Shown piece by piece: positions 24,906 to 31,582 of a stretch of DNA of 64,000 nt. The stretch covers positions 558,001 to 622,000 of the forward strand of contig NZ_JAPPUY010000003.1 in NCBI RefSeq assembly GCF_026712245.1, given 5' to 3'. Origin of the DNA: Roseateles hydrophilus (lineage in GTDB: Bacteria; Pseudomonadota; Gammaproteobacteria; Burkholderiales; Burkholderiaceae_C). Position 1 is the stretch's first letter. Every line of letters begins with the position of its first letter. The translations under genes and the position numbers were made by a program. The notes beneath the pieces were generated by a model, which was given only the letters and a program-made list of their open reading frames with translations, ran no database searches and had not been told where the DNA came from.

Positions 24906-25478
24906 ATGAACGAAGGCATCTCCGAACTCATCGCTCGCCGCCTGCGCGAGTTGCGCGCGGCCGCCGGCCTGTCGCTGGACGCGCTGGCCCACAAGAGCGG
25001 CGTCAGCCGTTCCAACATCTCGCTGATCGAGCGCGGCCAGAGCAGCCCCACGGCCGTCGTGCTGGACAAGCTGTCGTCGGCGCTGGGTGTCAGCGTCGCG
25101 TCGCTGTTCGAGGCCGGCGAGGCGCCGGCCGCGCCGTCGCCGCTGGCCCGCGTGGCCGACCAGCCCGTCTGGCAGGACCCGGCCTCGGGCTATCTGCGCC
25201 GCAACGTGTCGCCGCCGGGCGTGTCGCCACTGCAGCTGGTGGACGTCGTCTTCCCGCCGGGCCAGCGCGTCGCCTTTGAAACGGCTGAGCGCGACAGCGA
25301 CATCCATCAGCTGATCTGGATGATCGACGGCGCCATGGACATCACCCACGGCGATACGCAGTGGCAACTGGCCGCCGGCGACTGCCTGGCGGTGCAGCTG
25401 AACGCGCCCATCCGCTTCTTCAACCCCGGCGCGCAGCCGGCCCGTTACCTCGTCGCCCTGACCGGAGCCCGGCCATGA
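24906..25478 (+). CDS. XRE-family regulator with C-terminal cupin domain
   Basis: 190 residues from the ATG at 24906, which has GGAGGA just before it. An N-terminal HTH_3 (about 5-62; LRELRAAAGLSLDALAHKSGVSRSNISLIERGQSSPTAVVLDKLS) is joined to a C-terminal cupin (about 105-185; WMIDGAMDITHGDTQWQLAAGDCLAVQLNAPIRFFNPG). HTH-cupin regulators sense small molecules such as amines or amino acids. Its stop overlaps the GNAT start by 4 bp, so it probably controls that gene and itself through the repeats at 24865-24904. Confidence 0.9.
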   Translation: MNEGISELIARRLRELRAAAGLSLDALAHKSGVSRSNISLIERGQSSPTAVVLDKLSSALGVSVASLFEAGEAPAAPSPLARVADQPVWQDPASGYLRRNVSPPGVSPLQLVDVVFPPGQRVAFETAERDSDIHQLIWMIDGAMDITHGDTQWQLAAGDCLAVQLNAPIRFFNPGAQPARYLVALTGARP

Positions 25479-25990
25479 CCATCCGTGAAATCGACGGCGC
25501 CGAGGCGCTGGCCCGCGTGGCTGAACTGGCCGAGGTGCTGCGCGACTGCGTGGAGGGCGGCGCGTCGGTGGGCTTCATGCTGCCGCTGGCCGAGGGGCGG
25601 CCGGAAGCCTTCTGGCGCCGCGTGGCCGCAGGCGTCGCGGCGGGCGAGCGCCACCTGTTCGTCGCCGAGGACGAGGCTGGCCGGATCTGGGGCACGGTGT
25701 CGCTGGTCATCGACATGCCCGACAACCAGCCGCACCGCGCCGATGTCTCCAAGATGCTGGTGCACCGCCGCGCGCGCCGGCAGGGCGTGGCCGAGCGCCT
25801 GCTGAAGGCGCTGGAGGCCAAGGCGTGCGAGCTGGGCAAGACGACGCTGGTGCTGGACACCGTCACGGGCAGCGACGCGTCGCGGCTTTATGAGCGGTTG
25901 GGGTGGCACAAGGCCGGTGACATTCCGAACTACGCGTTGATGCCCGACGGGCTGCCGTGCTCGACAAGCTACTACTTCAAGCCGCTCTGA
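25475..25990 (+). CDS. GNAT family N-acetyltransferase
   Basis: 171 residues from the ATG that overlaps the regulator stop (ATGA). The GNAT core is visible: HLFVAEDEAGRIWGTVSLVIDMPDNQPHRADVSKMLVHRRARRQGVAERLLKALEAKACELG includes the acetyl-CoA loop RARRQGVAERLL, and TLVLDTVTGSDASRLYERLGWHKAGDIPNYALMPDG is the C-terminal half. Such regulator-linked GNATs often act on small amines or toxic amino compounds; the substrate is unknown. The 3' end overlaps the converging AAA gene by 14 bp. Confidence 0.9.
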   Translation: MTIREIDGAEALARVAELAEVLRDCVEGGASVGFMLPLAEGRPEAFWRRVAAGVAAGERHLFVAEDEAGRIWGTVSLVIDMPDNQPHRADVSKMLVHRRARRQGVAERLLKALEAKACELGKTTLVLDTVTGSDASRLYERLGWHKAGDIPNYALMPDGLPCSTSYYFKPL

Positions 25991-28292
25991 AGCCGATGCC
26001 CCGCCGCTCGCGCACCTCGGGCTTGGCCCGATGCTCCGCCTCCAGCTGCGCCAGGAACTCGTCCGGCGTGAAGGCCTCGCCGAGGATCTCGACCTGATGC
26101 CGCACGGCGGCGAAGTCGCCATGCGCCAGGCAGTCCATCGCCGTGAGCCGTGAGCGCTGCTCGCCGGTGGGCGCCGCGCCGGCCTCGCGCTCGAACATCG
26201 TCAGCCGCTGTTCGGGCTTCAGCGCCTTGAAGCGGATCTTGAAGGCGAAGCGCCGCAGCGCGGCCTCGTCGAGGTCGTCGAACAGGTTGGTCGTGCAGAT
26301 GAACAGGCCGTTGAAGCGCTCCATGCCGGCCAGCATCTCGTTGACCTCGGACACCTCGTAGTTGCGCTCGGCATGCTTGCGGCTGCGCAGGAAGCTGTCG
26401 GCCTCGTCCAGCAGCAGCACGGCCCCTTCGGTCTGTGCCGTCTCGAACATACGGGCCATGTTCTGCTCGGTCTCGCCGACGAACTTGCTGGCGATGTCGC
26501 TGGCGCGCTTGACCATCAGTGGCCGACCCAGCGCCTGCGCGATGTGCTCGGCCAGTGCCGTCTTGCCGGTGCCGGGCGGGCCGTAGAAGCACAGCTGGCC
26601 CCGGCCCTTGTTGCGCAGCGCCTCGACGATGCGCGGGATCTCGAAGCGGCTTTCGCAGTTCAGCAGGTCCAGCGTGTATTGCGTGACGCAGGGGCGCGTG
26701 AGGCTGGCGCCATCGTCGCGGCCCAGTGCCTTGTCGGCGTTCAGCAGCTGCCGCTCGATGAGCTTCTCGGCGTCGCCTGCGTCGCCCGCCAGCTGGGCGA
26801 AGCGCACGGCGGTGCGGATCTGCGCCGGTGTCAGGCCGGGCCGCTCGGCCAGCTTGGCAACGAAGCCCTCGCTGACGGCTACGTCGCCCAGCGCTCGCGC
26901 CACCAGGCCGCGACGCGCGCCGGGCGGTGGCGACTTCAGCTCCAGGTGGTACTGGAAGCGGCGCCGGAAAGCCGGGTCGATCTGCTCGATGCGGTTGGTG
27001 ACCCAGATGACCGGCACCGGGTTGGTTTCCAGGATCTGGTTGACCCAGGCCTTGCCGCTGACGGAGTTGCCCACGCCGCCCTCGGCGCTGGCATCCAGCC
27101 GGCTCAGCAGCGAAGCCGTGTCGCTGGACAGCGGCGGGAACACGTCCTCCACCTCGTCGAACAGCAGCGCCACGTTGGCGCTGGCCTTCAGGAACACCTG
27201 GCTGATCTGCAGCGAGCGGTAGCGGTCGCGGCCGGACAGCGAATTGCCGTCGCGGTCGGCGTACTCGACTTCGTAGAGATCGAGGCCGGCCGCGGCGGCG
27301 GCCACCTTGGCCAGCTCAGTCTTGCCGGTGCCCGGCGGGCCGTACAGCAGCACGTTGACGCCGGTGGCATGCGTGGCCACCGCCCGGCGCAGCAGGCCTT
27401 GCAGCAGGGCGAGGTCTTCGCTGACGAACTGGAAGTCGTTCTCCGCCAGCGGGCTCTTGGCCGCCGGCCGCGTGAACACGGCCATCAGGTCGTGCGGGCC
27501 CTGGTATTCGCGCATCAGCACCGGCGGGAGTTGGTCGCTGACCTTCATCAGGTCGGCCAGGTCGGTGATGTTGTGCTCGGAGATCAGGTTCTCCACCATG
27601 CCGATGCGTTCGAGCCGCGAGCCGGCGCGCAGCGCCTCGGCCACCTCGCGCTCGTCCACGCCGGCCACCGCCGCGATGGCCGCGAAGGCTTCCTGGGCCG
27701 TGTTGACCTTGAACTCCACCAGCGCGCCGCGCAGCTCGCGCTGGTAGCGCGCCAGCGTGCCGTACAGCAGGATGGCGCGCTCGGCCGGGTTCAGCTGCAG
27801 CAGCTGGCCCAAGGCATCGATGTTCTTCTCCACCAGCGTGGACTCGCGCTTGAGCTGGCGGTCCAGGTGCTCGCAGGTGGTGGCCAGCAGGGCCATCATG
27901 TCCTTGGGGGCGTCCTTGACGTATTCGTCGAGGTAGAAGAACAGCGTGCCTTCGGAGAACGGGCCGCTCCATTGGCCGAAGCGGTCGAGGAAGGCTTCAT
28001 CGGAGAGCGCGTCATGCCCGCGCCACAGCTCGTTGCCGGCGCAGCGCTGCGCCAGGTAGCCGCGCAGTCGTTGCAGCACCCGGGTGGGCCAGACGAGGTG
28101 GCGGCCGGTGAAGGACAGCAGGCCGTTGAAGTCGCGGCGCAGGTTGAAGCGGCCGGCATGCTTGACCGTCAGCGTCAGCACGAACTGCGAGCACATGCGG
28201 TCCAGCACCGGCGCGCTGTCCAGGCCGGGGGATGGCAGCACGCGGGCGGCGGAGGCCCGGGGGGCTGTCTCTGCGGCGACTCGCTTGACCAT
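25977..28292 (-). CDS. Double-AAA domain ATPase
   Basis: 771 residues. An N-terminal helical region (about 30-290; LSDEAFLDRFGQWSGPFSEGTLFFYLDEYVKDAP and LQLNPAERAILLYGTLARYQRELRGAL) has no family I recognise. Two AAA modules follow: Walker A GPPGTGKTE near 316 with Walker B LLFDEVEDVF, and Walker A GPPGTGKTA near 570 with Walker B LLLDEADSFL, each with an arginine-containing tail (DPAFRRRFQYHLELK and DEAALRRFAFKIRFK). Tandem AAA modules suggest a hexameric remodelling or unfolding machine. No protease domain or partner gene is adjacent, so its target is unknown. It overlaps the GNAT gene tail-to-tail. Confidence 0.85.
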   Translation of the reverse strand: MVKRVAAETAPRASAARVLPSPGLDSAPVLDRMCSQFVLTLTVKHAGRFNLRRDFNGLLSFTGRHLVWPTRVLQRLRGYLAQRCAGNELWRGHDALSDEAFLDRFGQWSGPFSEGTLFFYLDEYVKDAPKDMMALLATTCEHLDRQLKRESTLVEKNIDALGQLLQLNPAERAILLYGTLARYQRELRGALVEFKVNTAQEAFAAIAAVAGVDEREVAEALRAGSRLERIGMVENLISEHNITDLADLMKVSDQLPPVLMREYQGPHDLMAVFTRPAAKSPLAENDFQFVSEDLALLQGLLRRAVATHATGVNVLLYGPPGTGKTELAKVAAAAAGLDLYEVEYADRDGNSLSGRDRYRSLQISQVFLKASANVALLFDEVEDVFPPLSSDTASLLSRLDASAEGGVGNSVSGKAWVNQILETNPVPVIWVTNRIEQIDPAFRRRFQYHLELKSPPPGARRGLVARALGDVAVSEGFVAKLAERPGLTPAQIRTAVRFAQLAGDAGDAEKLIERQLLNADKALGRDDGASLTRPCVTQYTLDLLNCESRFEIPRIVEALRNKGRGQLCFYGPPGTGKTALAEHIAQALGRPLMVKRASDIASKFVGETEQNMARMFETAQTEGAVLLLDEADSFLRSRKHAERNYEVSEVNEMLAGMERFNGLFICTTNLFDDLDEAALRRFAFKIRFKALKPEQRLTMFEREAGAAPTGEQRSRLTAMDCLAHGDFAAVRHQVEILGEAFTPDEFLAQLEAEHRAKPEVRERRGIGFRAA

Positions 28293-28456
28293 CGGTGGAC
28301 TCCTTGCGCGGCCTGCAGCGGCCGGTGTGGGCCATCTTGTATCAGGCTTCGCGGCGCCTCAGTGCGACTTCTTGCGCGCTTGTCGGGGGCATTGCACGAC
28401 GAACGAGGGATGTGCGTGCAGATCGTGCTGCATTGCCAGCTCACCGTTCAGGCATG

Positions 28457-28492
28457 AAAAAAGCGCGACCCGCCAACGGGCGGGTCGCGCTT
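28457..28492 (-). terminator. Strong rho-independent terminator after the DUF3567 gene
   Basis: Perfect 14-bp arms AAGCGCGACCCGCC (28461-28474) and GGCGGGTCGCGCTT (28479-28492) around a 4-nt loop, followed on the leftward strand by six T residues (28462-28457). It lies 25 nt after the stop of the 92-residue gene. Confidence 0.9.
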
Positions 28493-28517
28493 GGACAAGA
28501 AGGGCGCCTGGCGCGCG

Positions 28518-28796
28518 TCAGTGCATGACCACCGGCTGCTGGCCCATGCTGGCGTAGCGCTCGATGAAATCGTCGAGTTCGTCCTCGGACGGCTGGCGGT
28601 CGCCCATCAGCGCCTGCACGCCTTGCTGGAAGGACTCGGCCAGCGCACCCTCGATGAAGATCTCGCGGCGGGCGAACTTGTCGACGATCTCGAAGCCGCC
28701 GCGGTTGAGCTGCCGGCCTGGGTCGGTCTCGGCTTCCGTCAGAGGCACGTCGAACTGGACGACGATGAAGCTGTCGGAGTTGTAGAGCATGTGCAT
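28518..28796 (-). CDS. DUF3567 family protein
   Basis: 92 residues beginning MHMLYNSDSFIVVQFDV, with GGFEIVDKFARREIFIEGALAESFQQGVQALM in the centre and a Ser-Glu-Asp-rich region (SEDELDDFIERYASMGQQPVVMH) at the end. This start and the FEIVDK..REIFI block match DUF3567, a small soluble family confined to betaproteobacteria with no known function. GGAG precedes the start by a short gap. It forms its own transcription unit closed by the terminator at 28457-28492. Confidence 0.85.
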   Translation of the reverse strand: MHMLYNSDSFIVVQFDVPLTEAETDPGRQLNRGGFEIVDKFARREIFIEGALAESFQQGVQALMGDRQPSEDELDDFIERYASMGQQPVVMH

Positions 28797-28919
28797 GGTG
28801 TTCTCCTTGGGGCTTCAACTGCGGGTGGGTCGGGGCTTTTCAAGCCTTGCTGGCACAGATACTGGCAGAAGGGGCGCCTGTTCGCGGCATCCCCTCGCTT
28901 GACAAGGTGTAGCGAAGCG

Positions 28920-29816
28920 TCAGGAGTTCACGTCGATGAGCACGATTTCGTAACCCCGTGTCTCGGGGTCGCCTTGGCGCAGCCGCGCGGGCCAGTAGCC
29001 ACGCGCCGGGTCCAGCCACAGCTCGATGCCGGGGTCGTGTTCGCCCAGGCGCAGGCGCCGCAGATGCAGCAGGCCGGCGGCCTCGGGCTCGCTGTCCTGG
29101 GCCTCGAACACCCACTCGCGCAGCTCGCCACGCAGCCCGGCCACCCAGACTCGCCAGCGCCCGCCCGGCGTCGGCGCGGCCTGCACCAGGGCGGCCAGCT
29201 GCAGCCACCAGGACAGCCGGTCCTGCGCGCCCGCTGGCATCTCGTGGTTGGCCGTGCTGGCCGAGAAGCTGATGCGCTGGTCATCGAGGTCGAAGTTGAC
29301 GGCCTGCCGGTCGCGCCCGCCGCGCTGCAGCGCAAAGCGTTCCGGCGCCAGGCCGGCCGCGCCGGTGCGGCCCAGGCTTTCCAGCGCGGGCAGGGCGCGC
29401 TCGCCGATGCGGCGGGTCAGGCGCAGGCTGTAGCGGCCGTCGGCCTCGGGCCGCCAGTCCAGCTGCGCCTCGCCGTCCTGGCCGCCCTGGCGCAGCCGGT
29501 AGCGCCAGGAGGCCGGACCGGCCAGTTGCAGCAGCGGCCCGTGGGTGTCGGCCAGCGGTGTCGGCGGGGGCGGCGGCTCCGCGCGGGACGGTGTCGACGC
29601 TTGGGCAGGGCGCGCGGTGGCGGGCGGCACCGGCGCGGCGGGCTCGGGCAGCGCGACCGGCAGCACCGCGGGCGGCCGCACAGCGATGCTCACCGCGCGG
29701 GCGGGCGCTTCCTGCGCCGGGCGCTCGGACGGGCCGCCCAGCAGCGCCACATGCGCGAGCACGCTGGCCGCCAGCATCAGCCAGGCGGCGCGGGGCAGGG
29801 TGGGGCGAGCGCGCAT
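28920..29816 (-). CDS. DUF3108 family exported protein
   Basis: 298 residues from the ATG at 29816; the frame continues far upstream but only over the opposite FAH-like gene. An N-terminal hydrophobic helix (AAWLMLAASVLAHVALLG) anchors or exports the protein. A Pro/Ala-rich linker (about 30-90) leads to a beta-rich domain typical of DUF3108: WRYRLRQGGQDGEAQLDWRPEADGRYSLRL, ERFALQRGGRDRQAVNFDLDDQRISFSA and LWLDPARGYWPARLRQGD. Its role is unknown, presumably in the periplasm. It is divergent from 29850, only 33 bp away. Confidence 0.8.
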   Translation of the reverse strand: MRARPTLPRAAWLMLAASVLAHVALLGGPSERPAQEAPARAVSIAVRPPAVLPVALPEPAAPVPPATARPAQASTPSRAEPPPPPTPLADTHGPLLQLAGPASWRYRLRQGGQDGEAQLDWRPEADGRYSLRLTRRIGERALPALESLGRTGAAGLAPERFALQRGGRDRQAVNFDLDDQRISFSASTANHEMPAGAQDRLSWWLQLAALVQAAPTPGGRWRVWVAGLRGELREWVFEAQDSEPEAAGLLHLRRLRLGEHDPGIELWLDPARGYWPARLRQGDPETRGYEIVLIDVNS

Positions 29817-29849
29817 CGCACAATGCTGCCACTGCTTCCAAGATCCCCC

Positions 29850-30632
29850 ATGAAACTCGCCAGCTACGCCGACGGCTCGCGCGACGGCCACCTCGTCGTC
29901 GTGTCGCGCGACCTGTCCCAGGCCCACTACGCCACCGGCATCGCCACCCGCCTGCAGCAGGTGCTCGACGACTGGGGCTTCATCGCCCCGCAGCTGGAAG
30001 ACCTGGCCGTGCAGCTCAACCACGGCAAGCTGCGCCACGCCTTTCCGTTCGACCCCGACAAGTGCGTGGCGCCGCTGCCGCGCGCCAGCGGCTGGGCCGT
30101 GGTGGCGCGCGGGGGCAGCGTGCGCCGCGACGCCGGCCTGTTTGCCGGCCCGCACCAGCCGTTGCGCGCGCCGGCCCGGCCCGAGGCGGCGCTGGCCGCC
30201 ATCGCGGGCGACCTGGCCGCAGCCAGCGACACCGCCTCGGCCCTGGACGCGCTGCGCCTGCTGACGCTGGCCGTGGACTGGCGGCTGGACGACGAACTCA
30301 TCGCCACGCAGGCTGCGCCGCTGGCCGTCACACCGGACGAGCTGGGCGAGGCCTGGCGCACCGGCCGCGTGCAGGCGCGCCTGCATGTGCTGCACAACGG
30401 CGCCAAGCAGCCGGTGCAGGACATCGACGCCCAGCCCGGCGCCGCGCTGGCCCGCGTCGCGCGGCTGCGTGCGTTGCGGGCCGGCCAGGTGGTCGGCACC
30501 GCGTTGGACCTGCCCGACCTGCCCGACCTACCACTCGCCGCGGGCGACAGCCTGCACCTGGACCTCAAGACCGCCGACGGCGCCAGCCTGTTCGGCGCCA
30601 TCGACCTCGACATCGCCCCCGACGCCCCATGA
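29850..30632 (+). CDS. FAH-like protein lacking the usual catalytic middle
   Basis: 260 residues from ATG 29850. The N-terminus (KLASYADGSRDGHLVVVSRDLSQAHYATGIATRLQQVLDDWGFIAPQLEDL) and the block LNHGKLRHAFPFDPDKCVAPLPRASGW match fumarylacetoacetate hydrolase-family proteins of Burkholderiales. The C-terminal PLAVTPDELGEAWRTGRVQARLHVLHNG and LRALRAGQVVGTALDL also fit. The roughly 90-residue middle that carries the metal-binding acidic residues in active relatives is replaced by a short Ala-rich stretch, so hydrolase activity is doubtful. It is coupled by ATGA to the nucleoside hydrolase that follows. Confidence 0.75.
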   Translation: MKLASYADGSRDGHLVVVSRDLSQAHYATGIATRLQQVLDDWGFIAPQLEDLAVQLNHGKLRHAFPFDPDKCVAPLPRASGWAVVARGGSVRRDAGLFAGPHQPLRAPARPEAALAAIAGDLAAASDTASALDALRLLTLAVDWRLDDELIATQAAPLAVTPDELGEAWRTGRVQARLHVLHNGAKQPVQDIDAQPGAALARVARLRALRAGQVVGTALDLPDLPDLPLAAGDSLHLDLKTADGASLFGAIDLDIAPDAP

Positions 30633-31570
30633 CCCGCCAGCCCATCATCATCGACACCGACCCCGGCCAGGACGACGCCGTCGCCCTGCTGCTGGCCGCC
30701 GCCTCGCCCGAGCTGGAGCTGCTGGGCGTGACCACCGTGGCCGGCAACGTGCCCCTGCACCTGACCACGCTGAACGCGCGCAAGGTGCTGGAGCTGGCCG
30801 GCCGGCGCGACGTGCCCGTCTGCGTGGGCGCGGACCGGCCGCTGGACGTGCCGCTGGTGACGGCCGAGCATGTGCACGGCGACACCGGCCTCAACGGCGT
30901 GGACCTGCCCGAGCCCACGCTGGCCGTGGACCCGCGCCACGCGGTGGACTTCATCATCCAGACGCTGCGTGAGCGCGAGGCCGGCACCGTCACGCTGTGC
31001 CCGCTGGGCCCGCTGACCAACATCGCGCTGGCGCTGCGCCGCGCACCGGACATTGCTTCACGCATCAAGCGCATCGTGCTGATGGGCGGCGGCTTCTTTG
31101 AGGGCGGCAACGTCACGCCCGCAGCCGAGTTCAACATCTACGTCGACCCGCAGGCCGCGCATGAGGTCTTCACCAGCGGCGTGCCCATCACGATGGCGCC
31201 GCTGGACGTCACCCACGAGGTGCTGACGACCGCCAAGCGCATCGACGCGATCCGCGCGCTGCCCAACCGCGTGGGCGCCGTCGTCGCTGCGTGGATGGAG
31301 TTCTTCGAGCGCTACGACGAAGAGAAATACGGCCAGGACGGCGGCCCGCTGCACGACCCCTGCGTCATCGCCTGGCTGCTGCAGCCCGGCCTGTTCACCA
31401 GCCGCGACTGCAATGTGCGCGTCGAGACGCAGAGTGAACTCACGCGCGGCATGACCGTCATCGACTGGTGGGCCGTGACCGGCCTGCCGGCCAACGCCCA
31501 GGTGCTGCGGCACGCGGACGCCGACGGCTTCTTCGCGCTGCTGACCGAGCGGCTGGCGCAGCTGCCCTGA
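30629..31570 (+). CDS. Inosine/uridine-preferring nucleoside hydrolase family protein
   Basis: 313 residues from the ATG that overlaps the upstream stop. The calcium-binding signature DTDPGQDDA is at residues 9-17; VAGNVPLHLTTLNARKVLELAG, LCPLGPLTNIALALRRAP, LMGGGFFEGGNVTPAAEFNIYVDPQAAHEVF and HDPCVIAWLLQPGLF follow the IunH/Rih family closely. It should cleave the N-glycosidic bond of ribonucleosides for salvage. Base preference cannot be read from the sequence. It is translationally coupled to the FAH-like gene, an unusual partner. Confidence 0.92.
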   Translation: MTRQPIIIDTDPGQDDAVALLLAAASPELELLGVTTVAGNVPLHLTTLNARKVLELAGRRDVPVCVGADRPLDVPLVTAEHVHGDTGLNGVDLPEPTLAVDPRHAVDFIIQTLREREAGTVTLCPLGPLTNIALALRRAPDIASRIKRIVLMGGGFFEGGNVTPAAEFNIYVDPQAAHEVFTSGVPITMAPLDVTHEVLTTAKRIDAIRALPNRVGAVVAAWMEFFERYDEEKYGQDGGPLHDPCVIAWLLQPGLFTSRDCNVRVETQSELTRGMTVIDWWAVTGLPANAQVLRHADADGFFALLTERLAQLP

Positions 31571-31582
31571 CGCCCGCCGCGC

